DNA of 64,000 bases, from the NCBI RefSeq assembly GCF_002803155.1, contig NZ_NNBP01000018.1, forward strand, positions 62,001-126,000, in the 5' to 3' direction. Below are positions 14,920 to 22,730 of this stretch, in pieces. This stretch comes from Streptomyces sp. CB02959 (GTDB taxonomy: Bacteria > Actinomycetota > Actinomycetes > Streptomycetales > Streptomycetaceae). The translations under genes were made by a program, and so were the position numbers. Position 1 is the first letter of the stretch. Each line of letters starts with the position of its first letter. The notes below the pieces were generated by a model, which worked only from the letters and a program-made list of their open reading frames with translations, had not been told where the DNA came from and did no database searches.

Positions 14920-15948
14920 ATGGAGCGTGTTCGTGATCTGCGTCAACTGCCGAAGGCCCACCTGCACCTGCACTTCACCGGCTCGATGCGGCCGGCGACG
15001 CTGCTGGACCTCGCCGACAAGTACGGCGTCCACCTGCCGGACGCGCTCACGAGCGGGAAACCGCCCCGGCTCAGCGCCACCGACGAGCGCGGTTGGTTCC
15101 GTTTCCAGCGGCTCTACGACATCGCCCGGTCCTGCCTGCGGTCGCCCGAGGACATCCAGCGACTGGTGCGGGAGGCCGCGGAGGAGGACGTCCGGGACGG
15201 CTCCCGCTGGCTGGAGATCCAGGTCGACCCGACCTCGTACGCACCGCGGCTGGGCGGGCTGATCCCGGCCCTGGAGATCATCCTGGACGCGGTGGACCGG
15301 GCCGCCCGGGACACCGGGCTGGGCATCCGCGTCCTGGTCGCCGCGAACCGGATGAAGCACCCGCTGGACGCCCGCACGCTGGCCCGGCTGGCGGTGCGCT
15401 ACGCCGACCGCGGGGTGGTCGGCTTCGGGCTCTCCAACGACGAACGCCGGGGTTTCGCCCGGGACTTCGACCGGGCCTTCGCCATCGCCCGGGACGGCGG
15501 CCTGCTGTCGGCGCCGCACGGCGGCGAGTTGTCCGGGCCGGCGAGCGTCCGGGACTGCCTGGACGATCTGCACGCCGCGCGGATCGGGCACGGGGTGCGG
15601 GCCGCGGAGGACCCGGTGCTGCTGCGCCGGCTGGCGTCCCGCGGGGTGACCTGCGAGGTGTGCCCGACGTCCAATGTGGCGCTGGGCGTCTACGGGAAGC
15701 CGGAGGACGTGCCGTTGCGGACGTTCTACGAGGCCGGCGTCCCGATGGCGCTGGGCGCCGACGACCCCCTGCTGTTCGGCGCGCGGCTGGCCGCCCAGTA
15801 CGAGATCGCGCGCACCGCGCACGCCTTCACCGACACCGAGTTGGCCGAGCTGGCCCGGCAGTCCGTACGGGCCTCCCGCGCGCCCCAGGAGGTGCAGCGG
15901 GCGATGCTGGCGGACATCGACGCCTGGCTGGCCGCCCCGGTGCCGTAG
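14920..15948 (+). CDS. add: Adenosine deaminase family protein
   Basis: Zinc hydrolase of the amidohydrolase fold that converts adenosine (or a related aminopurine nucleoside) to inosine; purine salvage in the cytoplasm. 342 residues from ATG at 14920. Zinc ligands H16 and H18 are in PKAHLHLHFTGS, the catalytic glutamate in SAPHGGE, the later histidine in RIGHGV, and the aspartates in GADDPLLF. The first motif has Phe-Thr in place of the usual Leu-Asp, so the substrate may differ from plain adenosine. The ribosome binding site is weak. It converges on murB with only 22 bases between stops. Confidence 0.85.
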   Translation: MERVRDLRQLPKAHLHLHFTGSMRPATLLDLADKYGVHLPDALTSGKPPRLSATDERGWFRFQRLYDIARSCLRSPEDIQRLVREAAEEDVRDGSRWLEIQVDPTSYAPRLGGLIPALEIILDAVDRAARDTGLGIRVLVAANRMKHPLDARTLARLAVRYADRGVVGFGLSNDERRGFARDFDRAFAIARDGGLLSAPHGGELSGPASVRDCLDDLHAARIGHGVRAAEDPVLLRRLASRGVTCEVCPTSNVALGVYGKPEDVPLRTFYEAGVPMALGADDPLLFGARLAAQYEIARTAHAFTDTELAELARQSVRASRAPQEVQRAMLADIDAWLAAPVP

Positions 15949-15970
15949 CGGACCCGGGGCGGCCCGGCCC

Positions 15971-17035
15971 CTACAGGCTGACGCCGACCGTCACCGGTTC
16001 GTTGACGAGGGTGACCCCGAAGGCGTCGCGGACGCCGTCGCGGACCTCGCGGGCCAGGGCGAGCAGGTCCTCGGTGGTGGCCTGGCCGCGGTTGGTGAGG
16101 GCCAGGGTGTGCTTGGTGGAGATCCGGGCCGGGCCGCTGCCGTAGCCCTTGGTGAAGCCGGCCCGGTCGATGAGCCAGGCGGCGGAGGTCTTCACCCGTC
16201 CGTCGCCGTCCGGGAAGGCGGGTGGTGCGGTGTCGGGGCCGAGGCGGTCGTGGACCCGCCGGACGAAATCGGCGTGCTCGGCCTCGGTCAGGACGGGATT
16301 GGTGAAGAAGGAACCGGCCGACCAGGTGTCGTGGTCGTCGGCGTCCAGCACCATGCCCTTGCTCGCCCGAAGCGCCAGGACGGTCTTGCGGGCGACGGTG
16401 AGCGGCACCCGGTCCCCGGTGCCGACCCCGAGGGCGCGGGCCGTCTGGTCGTACCGCAGGGGCGCGGAGAGCCCGTCGGCGTCCTCCAGGGCGAACCGGA
16501 CCCGCAGCACGACGAACCGCTCGGGGTGCTCCTTGAAACGGCTGTGGCGGTACGAGAAACCGCACTCCGCGCTGGAGAGGGTGACCGTCTCGCCGGTCCG
16601 GCGGTCGTAGGCGACGACCTCGGTGAGGGTCTCGGAGACGTCCTGGCCGTAGGCGCCGACGTTCTGGATCGGGGTGGCGCCGGCCGAGCCGGGGATGCCG
16701 GCCAGGCACTCGACGCCGGCCAGTCCGGCCTCGACGGTGCGGGCGACGGCGTCGGACCAGTTCTCGCCCGCGGCGAGTTCCAGGGCGGTGCCGTCGAGGG
16801 TGAAGCCGCGGGTGGCGATGCGCAGGGCCGTGCCTTCGAAGCCCTTGTCGCCGATGACGAGGTTGCTGCCGCCGCCGATGACCAGCAGCGGGGTGCCGGC
16901 GTCGTCCGCCGCACGGACGGCCGCGATCACCTCGTCGTCGGTGGTGGCCGTGACGAGCCGGGTCGCGGGGCCGCCGAGCCGGAAGGTGGTCAGCGGGGCG
17001 AGGGGGGCGTTGTTCTCTACGTGGCGTTCCTGCAC
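15971..17035 (-). CDS. murB: UDP-N-acetylmuramate dehydrogenase (MurB)
   Basis: Flavoenzyme that reduces UDP-GlcNAc-enolpyruvate with NADPH to UDP-MurNAc, a step of peptidoglycan precursor synthesis in the cytoplasm. 354 residues. The FAD-binding domain shows LLVIGGGSNLVIGD (about 57-70) and CLAGIPGSAGATPIQNVGAYGQ. The catalytic serine is in SAGSFFTNP and the catalytic glutamate near the end in LVNEPVTVG. GTG start. The protein is collinear with other Streptomyces MurB. It is read after the HadAB-like pair with a 59-base gap. Confidence 0.97.
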   Translation of the reverse strand: MQERHVENNAPLAPLTTFRLGGPATRLVTATTDDEVIAAVRAADDAGTPLLVIGGGSNLVIGDKGFEGTALRIATRGFTLDGTALELAAGENWSDAVARTVEAGLAGVECLAGIPGSAGATPIQNVGAYGQDVSETLTEVVAYDRRTGETVTLSSAECGFSYRHSRFKEHPERFVVLRVRFALEDADGLSAPLRYDQTARALGVGTGDRVPLTVARKTVLALRASKGMVLDADDHDTWSAGSFFTNPVLTEAEHADFVRRVHDRLGPDTAPPAFPDGDGRVKTSAAWLIDRAGFTKGYGSGPARISTKHTLALTNRGQATTEDLLALAREVRDGVRDAFGVTLVNEPVTVGVSL

Positions 17036-17094
17036 CCGGCCAAGGGTACGGGGGCGGTCCGGCGGTACCGGGCCGGCCGCCCCGCGCGGCTGCC

Positions 17095-17529
17095 TCAGGC
17101 GAGCCGGACCACGGCGCGGGACATGCCCAGCACCTTCTGGTCGGCGCTCTTGGCGGTGAGGTCGACCCGGACGGTCCGCTCCTCGTCGTCGAGCTTGGCC
17201 GCGACCGTGCCGCTGACCTCGATCAGCGCGCCGGCCTCGTCGTTGGGCACGACGACGGGCTTGGTGAAGCGCACGCCGTACTCGGCGACGGCACCCGGGT
17301 CACCGACCCAGTCCGTGACCACCCGGACGGCCGAGGCCATGGTGAACATGCCGTGCGCGATGACGTCCGGCAGTCCGACCTCCTTGGCGAACTTCTCGTT
17401 CCAGTGGATCGGGTTGAAGTCCCCGGAGGCACCCGCGTACTGCACGAGTGTGGCGCGGGTCACGGGGAAGGCCTGCGCGGGGAGTTCGGCGCCGACCTCG
17501 ACGTCGTCGTAGGAAATCTTCGCGGTCAT
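17095..17529 (-). CDS. MaoC-like (R)-hydratase, HadB-like catalytic subunit
   Basis: Single hot-dog domain of 144 residues. The hydratase-2 motif is complete: D37 and H42 in GDFNPIHWNE, followed by GLPDVIAHG. In mycobacteria the matching protein HadB is the catalytic half of a beta-hydroxyacyl-ACP dehydratase. Streptomyces make no mycolic acids, so the substrate is open; a fatty-acid or acyl-CoA hydratase role is inferred. The ATG has AGGAGG upstream, located at the end of the preceding gene. It starts one base after the HadA-like stop, implying translational coupling and a heterodimer. Confidence 0.87.
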   Translation of the reverse strand: MTAKISYDDVEVGAELPAQAFPVTRATLVQYAGASGDFNPIHWNEKFAKEVGLPDVIAHGMFTMASAVRVVTDWVGDPGAVAEYGVRFTKPVVVPNDEAGALIEVSGTVAAKLDDEERTVRVDLTAKSADQKVLGMSRAVVRLA

Positions 17530-17530
17530 C

Positions 17531-17983
17531 TCAGGCCTCCTCAGCACGTCGGGCGACGAGTTTCGTGATTGCCGTCACAACGTGCTCGCCGGCCTCGTCG
17601 TGCACCTCGCCCCGGATGTCGATGACTTCGTTGCCGGCCATGGACCTGATCGCCTCGATGGTGGAGGTCACGGTCAGCCGGTCACCGGCGCGCACCGGCC
17701 GCCGGTAGGCGAATTTCTGGTCGCCGTGCACCACCCGGCTGTAGTCCAGACCGAGTTGCGGGTCGGCGACGACCATTCCTGCGGCCTTGAATGTGATGGC
17801 AAACACAAAAGTCGGCGGCGCGATCACATCGGAGTGACCGAGCGCCTTGGCGGCTTCGGTGTCGGTGTAGGCGGGGTTGGTGTCACCGATCGCCTCGGCG
17901 AATTCGCGGATCTTTTCCCGGCCGACCTCGTACGGGTCAGTGGGCGGGTACGTGCGTCCGACGAATGACTGGTCGAGCGCCAT
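17531..17983 (-). CDS. MaoC-like protein, HadA-like non-catalytic partner
   Basis: 150 residues with a hot-dog fold of the MaoC N-terminal type. At the place of the hydratase dyad it keeps D34 but has Y39 instead of histidine (GDTNPAYTD), so it should be unable to hydrate alone. This mirrors mycobacterial HadA, which binds substrate for catalytic HadB. ATG at 17983 with GGGAGG upstream; the longer open frame is not supported. Coupled to the HadB-like gene, and 85 bases downstream of rpmG. Confidence 0.87.
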   Translation of the reverse strand: MALDQSFVGRTYPPTDPYEVGREKIREFAEAIGDTNPAYTDTEAAKALGHSDVIAPPTFVFAITFKAAGMVVADPQLGLDYSRVVHGDQKFAYRRPVRAGDRLTVTSTIEAIRSMAGNEVIDIRGEVHDEAGEHVVTAITKLVARRAEEA

Positions 17984-18068
17984 GGGCTCGCAACCTCCCT
18001 GTACTGATGGTGCTAAAGCCGCGAGGCCGCCCCCAGGGAATGGGGACGGCCTCACAGACGAGCCTGAG

Positions 18069-18233
18069 TTATCGCGTCTCGCGGTGCGCGGTGTGCGCGT
18101 TGCAGCGCGGGCAGTGCTTCTTCATCTCCAGGCGGTCCGGGTCATTACGCCGGTTCTTCTTGGTGATGTAGTTCCGCTCCTTGCACTCCACGCAGGCCAG
18201 CGTGATCTTCGGGCGGACGTCGGTGGCAGCCAC
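18069..18233 (-). CDS. rpmG: 50S ribosomal protein L33, zinc-binding (C+) form
   Basis: 54 residues from the GTG at 18233, preceded by AAGGAGC. Zinc-binding cysteines appear as CVEC and CPRC, so this is the C+ version of L33. Streptomyces genomes usually carry a second, zinc-free copy elsewhere that is induced when zinc is low. It is read after tRNA-Thr and tRNA-Met and before the HadA-like gene. Confidence 0.96.
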   Translation of the reverse strand: MAATDVRPKITLACVECKERNYITKKNRRNDPDRLEMKKHCPRCNAHTAHRETR

Positions 18234-18322
18234 GTGAGTGCTCCTTGACGGACGGATAGTCGATTTGAACGCATACAAGAGTAGCCGACCGGAGGACCGA
18301 CCCCACAATCGGCTACTGTAAG

Positions 18323-18395
18323 TAGCGGTGACCGGACTTGAACCGGTGACACAGCGATTATGAGCCGCTTGCTCTACCGACTGAGCTACACCGCT
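18323..18395 (-). tRNA. tRNA-Met, elongator type (anticodon CAT)
   Basis: A 73-base cloverleaf with acceptor pairs AGCGGTG/CACCGCT, anticodon loop CTCATAA and T-loop GTTCAAGTC. The first acceptor pair is A-T, and there are no three G-C pairs at the base of the anticodon stem, so it is not an initiator. CAT could also be a tRNA-Ile2 precursor, but the position next to tRNA-Thr and rpmG matches the elongator methionine gene of other actinobacteria. CCA is not encoded. Confidence 0.93.
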
Positions 18396-18442
18396 GTGAT
18401 GCGAGAGTTCCTCGTCCGAAGACGAGGTCCCCCACACATCAG

Positions 18443-18515
18443 AGCCCCAATACGGAATCGAACCGTAGACCTTCTCCTTACCATGGAGACGCTCTGCCGA
18501 CTGAGCTATTGGGGC
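18443..18515 (-). tRNA. tRNA-Thr (anticodon GGT)
   Basis: A 73-base cloverleaf with acceptor GCCCCAA/TTGGGGC and anticodon stem TCTCC/GGAGA holding the loop ATGGTAA, which reads anticodon GGT. T-loop GTTCGATTC. CCA is not encoded. First gene of the tRNA-Thr/tRNA-Met/rpmG/hadAB run. Confidence 0.96.
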
Positions 18516-18526
18516 GAGCGATGAAG

Positions 18527-18555
18527 ACATTACACGGCCCGCCGCCAAACGTGAA
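18527..18555 (-). promoter_or_regulatory. Sigma70-type promoter of the tRNA-Thr operon
   Basis: Minus-strand -35 TTCACG (18550-18555) and -10 TAATGT (18527-18532) are separated by 17 bases. The predicted start point is a few bases upstream of the mature tRNA-Thr 5' end at 18515. Confidence 0.55.
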
Positions 18556-18696
18556 ATCCGTATCCGCGTCGCGTCCCAACGGCCCCCCGCACCACACCGG
18601 TACGACTATTTCGCGCCTGCACCATGTGCTCCGGGCCGCGCCCTAGGCTCGGATCCACCCCGCGTGATCTTGCACGCCGTGGCTTCGAGGAGCGCG

Positions 18697-19950
18697 ATGT
18701 CCGACAGCAGTTCGCCGCAGCCGGGGAAGCCCGGGGGTGCCGGTCGGTACGCCCGGCCGGAATCCGGCGCACTGGTCCTGTGCGGCGCCCGGCTCGCCGA
18801 CGGCCGCACCGTGGACGTCCGGCTCGGCGGCGGGCGCATCGAGGCGGTCGGCACGGCCGGCAGCCTCGCCCCGCAGGGAGCCCGGGTGGACCTCGCCGGC
18901 TACCTGCTGCTCCCGGCCCCCGCCGAACCCCACGCGCACTGCGACACCGCCCTGACGGCGGACGCCGACGGGCCCGCCTCCGACTCCGCCGAGGACGTCC
19001 AGCGCCGCACGACCGAGGCGGCGCTGCTCCAGCTCGGGCACGGCGCCACCGCCTCCCGGAGCCATGTCCGGATCGGCGGCGTCCAGGGGCTGCGGGCGCT
19101 GGAGTCGGTGCTCCAGGCCCGGCGGGCACTGCGCGGGCTGGCGGATCTGGCGGCGGTGGCGGTGCCGCGGGTGCTGACCGGGGCGGCCGGCGCGAACGGG
19201 GTGGCGATGCTGCGGGACGCGGTCAAGATGGGCGCCACGGTCATCGGCGGCTGTCCGGACCTGGACCCCGACCCGGCCGGCTACGTGGAGACCGTCCTGG
19301 AGGTGGCCGGCGAACACGGCTGCCCGGTGGACCTGCACACCGACGGTGACGATCCGGCGCGGCTGGCCCGGTTCGCGGCGATGTGCGGTGGGCTGCGGCC
19401 CGGGGTGGCGATCGGGCCGTGCGCCGGGATGGCGCGGATGCCGCGGAGCGTGGCGGCCCGGGTCGCGGAGCAGTTGGCGGCCGCCGACGTCACCGTGGTC
19501 TGCCTGCCGCAGGGCGACTGCACCGGCCTGGAGCGGAACGGCACCCGGGTGTCGCGGCCTGCACCGGTGCGGCTGCTGCGGGCGGCCGGGGTGCGGGTGG
19601 CGGCGGGCAGTGGGGCGCTGCGGGACGCGGCGAACCCGGTGGGGCGGGGGGACCCGTTGGAGGCCGCGTACCTGCTGGCCTCTCTGGGGGAGGCCACGCC
19701 GGAGGCGGCCTACGAGACGGTGAGTTCGGCGGCGCGGGCGACGCTGGGGCTGCCGGAGGTGCGGGTCGAGGCGGGTTTCCCGGCGGAGTTGCTGGCGGTG
19801 CGCGGGGAGCGGATCGCCGGGGTGCTCTCGTTGGCGTACAGCCGGATCGTGGTGCACCGGGGGCGGGTGGTGGCGCGCACCAGCGCGGTGCGCGAGTACT
19901 GCGACTCGGTGGATGTGGCGCTGGAACTGCCCCGCCAGTCGCAGCGCTGA
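18697..19950 (+). CDS. Cytosine deaminase (CodA)-like amidohydrolase with altered metal site
   Basis: 417 residues from ATG at 18697 with GAGGAG upstream. By eye it aligns along its length with E. coli CodA: AGYLLLPAPAEPHAHCDT, RSHVR for RTHVD, GATVIGGCPDLD and VDLHTDGDD for IDVHCDEIDD. Metal-site histidines H79, H81 and H214 are kept. The general acid/base glutamate is G217, the next histidine is P241 and the metal-binding aspartate is G306. The usual deaminase reaction therefore looks impossible. It may be a non-enzymatic relative or use another chemistry. The reading frame is intact with normal codon use, so it is not a decaying gene. Confidence 0.7.
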   Translation: MSDSSSPQPGKPGGAGRYARPESGALVLCGARLADGRTVDVRLGGGRIEAVGTAGSLAPQGARVDLAGYLLLPAPAEPHAHCDTALTADADGPASDSAEDVQRRTTEAALLQLGHGATASRSHVRIGGVQGLRALESVLQARRALRGLADLAAVAVPRVLTGAAGANGVAMLRDAVKMGATVIGGCPDLDPDPAGYVETVLEVAGEHGCPVDLHTDGDDPARLARFAAMCGGLRPGVAIGPCAGMARMPRSVAARVAEQLAAADVTVVCLPQGDCTGLERNGTRVSRPAPVRLLRAAGVRVAAGSGALRDAANPVGRGDPLEAAYLLASLGEATPEAAYETVSSAARATLGLPEVRVEAGFPAELLAVRGERIAGVLSLAYSRIVVHRGRVVARTSAVREYCDSVDVALELPRQSQR

Positions 19951-20007
19951 GCGCCGCACCGGCCGGTCCTCCGGTGTGCCGGGGCGGTTCGGCGTACGGT
20001 CGGCAGC

Positions 20008-20670
20008 ATGCGCATTGTCATCGCAGGTGGACATGGTCAGATCGCGCTGCGGCTGGAGCGGTTGCTGCATGCGCGCGGGGACGAGGTCGCGGGGATCGTC
20101 CGGCGGCCGGAACAGGCCGGCGATCTGCTGGCCGCGGGTGCCGAACCGGTGGTCTGCGACCTGGAGTCGGCGTCGGTGGGCGATGTCGCCCGGCACCTTG
20201 AGGGCGCGGACGCGGCCGTCTTCGCGGCGGGAGCCGGGCCGGGCAGCGGCGCCGCGCGCAAGGACACGGTGGACCGCGGCGCGGCGACGCTGTTCGCGGA
20301 CGCGACCGAGGCGGCCGGCGTACGGCGTTTCGTGGTCGTCTCGTCGATGGGCGCGGACCGGGAGCCCCCGAAGGGCACCGATCCGGTCTTCGCGGCCTAT
20401 CTGCGGGCGAAGGGCGCCGCGGACGCCGACGTACGGGCCCGGGCCGGGCTGGACTGGACGATCCTGCGGCCCGGCCGGCTCACCGACGACCCCGGCGTCG
20501 GCCAGGTGACGCTGGCCGACGCGACCGGGCGCGGGGCGGTCTCGCGGGACGACGTGGCGGCCGTACTGGCGGCGCTGCTGGACGAGCCGGGCACGGCCGG
20601 GCGGACGCTGGAGCTGATCGGCGGGGACGTGCCGGTGGCGGACGCGGTGCGGAACGCGGCGTCGCACTGA
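20008..20670 (+). CDS. NAD(P)-binding protein, atypical short-chain dehydrogenase (YwnB/YhfK-like)
   Basis: 220 residues with a single Rossmann domain. The dinucleotide loop is GGHGQIA at residues 7-13; VVVSSMGAD follows the fifth strand, and LDWTILRPGRLTDDP is the typical late motif of NAD(P)H-binding proteins related to NmrA/HSCARG. There is no clear catalytic Tyr-x3-Lys. The protein may be a reductase or redox sensor; the substrate is unknown. ATG start, 57 bases after the CodA-like gene on the same strand, and followed by a bidirectional hairpin. Confidence 0.8.
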   Translation: MRIVIAGGHGQIALRLERLLHARGDEVAGIVRRPEQAGDLLAAGAEPVVCDLESASVGDVARHLEGADAAVFAAGAGPGSGAARKDTVDRGAATLFADATEAAGVRRFVVVSSMGADREPPKGTDPVFAAYLRAKGAADADVRARAGLDWTILRPGRLTDDPGVGQVTLADATGRGAVSRDDVAAVLAALLDEPGTAGRTLELIGGDVPVADAVRNAASH

Positions 20671-20680
20671 GGCCCCCCGC

Positions 20681-20718
20681 GGCGGACGCGCCCTCGCGGC
20701 CCTGAGGGCGCGTCTGCC
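20681..20718. terminator. Bidirectional terminator between convergent genes
   Basis: Fifteen pairs (20681-20695 with 20704-20718, one being G-U) around an eight-base loop. It lies between the stop of the plus-strand NAD(P)-binding gene and the stop of the minus-strand quinone oxidoreductase, and can serve both. Confidence 0.75.
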
Positions 20719-20800
20719 GCCCTGTGGCGGCCGCGTGCCTCTTCCCGGACGCCGGGGCGGCGGCGGACGCCCCAGCGCCGGCTGGGGCCCGTGCCGGCCG

Positions 20801-21775
20801 CTACGGGAGGACGAGGATCCGGCCGAGGTGGGACCGCTCCTCGATGAGCCGGTGCACGGCGGGCGCCTCGGCGAGCGGGAACCGTGCGTGGACGGCGGTC
20901 CGCAGCCGTCCGGACACGGCGTGGCCGGCCAGCTCGGCCATCTCCGCGCGGGCCTGCTCCGGGGCGGCCGCGCGCCAGGCCAGCAGGGAGAACCCGGCGA
21001 CCGCCTTCAGGGCGAAGAGGCTGGTCACGGGGACGTCGAGCAGGTCGTTGCCGGCGGCGCCGTAGACCACGACGCGGCCGAACGGCGCCAGCAGGTCCAG
21101 GCTCTGCCGCAGGATCCCGCCGCCGACGGAGTCCAGGACCAGGTCCACGCCCTCGGGTGCGAGCTCGCGGACCCGCTCCGGCCAGTCGTCGGCCGAGTAG
21201 TCGACGGCGGCGTCGGCGCCGAAGGACCGGACGAAGTCGAACTTGGCCGGCGAGCCGACCGCGGCGATCACCTTCCCGGCCCCCAGCAACCTGGCGAGCT
21301 GCACCGCGAGGTGGCCGATGCCGCCGGCCGCGGAGTGCACCAGGACGGTCTCCCCCGCGGCGAGCCGGCCGGTGCGCAGCACCCGTAGGGCGACCGGGGC
21401 GCCCATGGGGAGCATGCTGGCCACGCCGAGGTCCGCCCCGTCGGGTACCGGGGCGAGCCACTGGGCGTCGGCGACGACGTGCTCGGCGAAGGCGTCCTCG
21501 CCGAGCGCCGCGACCCGCTGCCCGATCAGCCCGCGGTCGGCACCGGGGCCGGCGGCCTCGACGGTGCCGACCACGTCGCCGGTGAGCTTGCCGGGCAAGG
21601 GGCGCTGGAAGAGCGGTCCGGCGGCCGGCCCGCGCCGCAGCTTGGTGTCGACGAAGTTGGCCCCGATCGCCTCGGTCCGGAGGAGCACCTCGCCGGGGCC
21701 CGGGGCGGGGACCTCGGCCTCCTCGATCGTCAGGACGTCGGGGCCGCCGTACTCGTAGTAGCGAACGCGTCGCAT
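20801..21775 (-). CDS. Zinc-free quinone oxidoreductase / NADPH:quinone reductase (MDR family)
   Basis: 324 residues of the medium-chain dehydrogenase superfamily, quinone-oxidoreductase branch: no zinc-ligand cysteines are present. GroES-like domain at about 1-115, then a Rossmann domain with the nucleotide loop HSAAGGIGHLA and the strand ends AAVGS and LVLDSVGG. It should reduce quinones or enones with NADPH in the cytoplasm. ATG with GAGGAG upstream. Divergent from a tetR gene; two matching operator-like sites lie between them, so it is probably repressed by that regulator. Confidence 0.88.
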   Translation of the reverse strand: MRRVRYYEYGGPDVLTIEEAEVPAPGPGEVLLRTEAIGANFVDTKLRRGPAAGPLFQRPLPGKLTGDVVGTVEAAGPGADRGLIGQRVAALGEDAFAEHVVADAQWLAPVPDGADLGVASMLPMGAPVALRVLRTGRLAAGETVLVHSAAGGIGHLAVQLARLLGAGKVIAAVGSPAKFDFVRSFGADAAVDYSADDWPERVRELAPEGVDLVLDSVGGGILRQSLDLLAPFGRVVVYGAAGNDLLDVPVTSLFALKAVAGFSLLAWRAAAPEQARAEMAELAGHAVSGRLRTAVHARFPLAEAPAVHRLIEERSHLGRILVLP

Positions 21776-21840
21776 TCCAGCTCTCCTCGGTGGTCGACGA
21801 ACGCAGCGGTGGGTCAGCCCGGACCGGCGCGACCAAGTTA

Positions 21841-21855
21841 ACTGGACTGGCGGTC
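21841..21855. promoter_or_regulatory. TetR operator-like site 1
   Basis: Sequence ACTGGACTGGCGGTC. It shares the frame ACTGGAC-N3-CGGTC with a second site 44 bases away. It lies between the divergent quinone oxidoreductase and tetR genes, 66 bases upstream of the oxidoreductase start. A dyad GAC/GTC centre is typical of TetR-family operators. Confidence 0.6.
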
Positions 21856-21884
21856 AGTTTATGTAGCGACGACCGTAGCCGTTA

Positions 21885-21900
21885 CTGGACCGTCGGTCCA
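21885..21900. promoter_or_regulatory. TetR operator-like site 2
   Basis: Contains the perfect dyad TGGACC-GTC-GGTCCA at 21886-21900 and repeats the ACTGGAC-N3-CGGTC frame of site 1. The spacing of 44 bases is about four helix turns, so two dimers would sit on the same face of the DNA. Confidence 0.65.
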
Positions 21901-21972
21901 CTTGCTTTGCGAAATGATGTCCTCCCGGCACGGGCCGGACCGTGGAGCCGTACGACGAGTGGGTGAGGACCG

Positions 21973-22611
21973 ATGGCAGCAGGTCGCCGCGAACGCGCCG
22001 ACGCGGTACGGAACCGGCGCGCCATCCTGCTGGCGACCGAGGACCTCCTCGCGCACCACCCACCGGAGAAGATCTCGATGGAGCAGGTCGCCGCCGCGGC
22101 CGGGGTCGGCAAGGGCACGGTCTTCCACCGCTTCGGCAGCCGCATGGGCCTGATGCAGGCCCTGATGGAGGAGCGGGCGGTGGCGCTGCGCGAAGCGGTC
22201 ACCGACGGCCCGCCGCCGCTGGGGCCGGGCGCCGCCCCCCGTGAACGACTGCTGGCCTTCCTGGACGGCGTCGTCGAGATGGTCGCCCGCAACAAGGGGC
22301 TGCTGGCCGCGCTCTGCCACGCCAGCACGACCGCCCAGCGCCCCGCCGCCGAGGACGGCGAACCGCAGGGCGAGCACCCGTTCCACGCCTTCTGGCACGA
22401 CCACGTCAGCGCGCTGCTCGCCGCGCAGCGCCCCGATCTGGACGCCGGACTCCTGTCGGACTTCCTCATCGGGGCACTGCAGAACGAGCGCGTCCTGCGA
22501 CTGCTGGAGCGCGGCGAGACCGAGCGGGTGGCCGGGATGCTGCGCGCGCTGGTCACCGGGCTGCTGGACGCCGCACCGCCGGCCGACGAGGACACGCCCC
22601 GGGCGCCGTGA
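21973..22611 (+). CDS. TetR/AcrR family transcriptional regulator
   Basis: 212 residues. The N-terminal helix-turn-helix reads ISMEQVAAAAGVGKGTVFHRFGSRMGLMQAL (about 36-66, classical TetR form); the C-terminal all-helical ligand domain is variable. ATG with GAGGAC upstream. Divergent from the quinone oxidoreductase, with two dyads between. By family habit it represses both itself and the oxidoreductase until a ligand, perhaps a quinone or another electrophile, binds. The ligand cannot be read from sequence. Confidence 0.92.
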   Translation: MAAGRRERADAVRNRRAILLATEDLLAHHPPEKISMEQVAAAAGVGKGTVFHRFGSRMGLMQALMEERAVALREAVTDGPPPLGPGAAPRERLLAFLDGVVEMVARNKGLLAALCHASTTAQRPAAEDGEPQGEHPFHAFWHDHVSALLAAQRPDLDAGLLSDFLIGALQNERVLRLLERGETERVAGMLRALVTGLLDAAPPADEDTPRAP

Positions 22612-22635
22612 GGCACGCCGACACGCAGAGAATCC

Positions 22636-22657
22636 CCCGGCCCGGATCCGGGCCGGG
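22636..22657 (+). terminator. Terminator downstream of tetR
   Basis: A 22-base perfect palindrome of G and C around a central GATC, 24 bases after the tetR stop. No T-run. It can act in either direction. Confidence 0.6.
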
Positions 22658-22685
22658 ACACCACCCGAAAGGCGGCACAACGAAA

Positions 22686-22719
22686 GACCCCTGAACCGCA
22701 TTTCTACGATTCAGGGGTC
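22686..22719 (-). terminator. Terminator downstream of tRNA-Tyr
   Basis: Ten perfect pairs, GACCCCTGAA (22686-22695) with TTCAGGGGTC (22710-22719), 14-base loop. In the minus-strand RNA the stem is followed by TTTCGTT. It begins 11 bases after the tRNA-Tyr 3' end. Confidence 0.8.
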
Positions 22720-22730
22720 CTTCTTGGCTG

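Noticed and set aside
17095..17983. The two MaoC-like genes as one broken gene
   Set aside because: Each has its own ribosome binding site, start and full hot-dog domain, and the pair matches the HadA/HadB arrangement.
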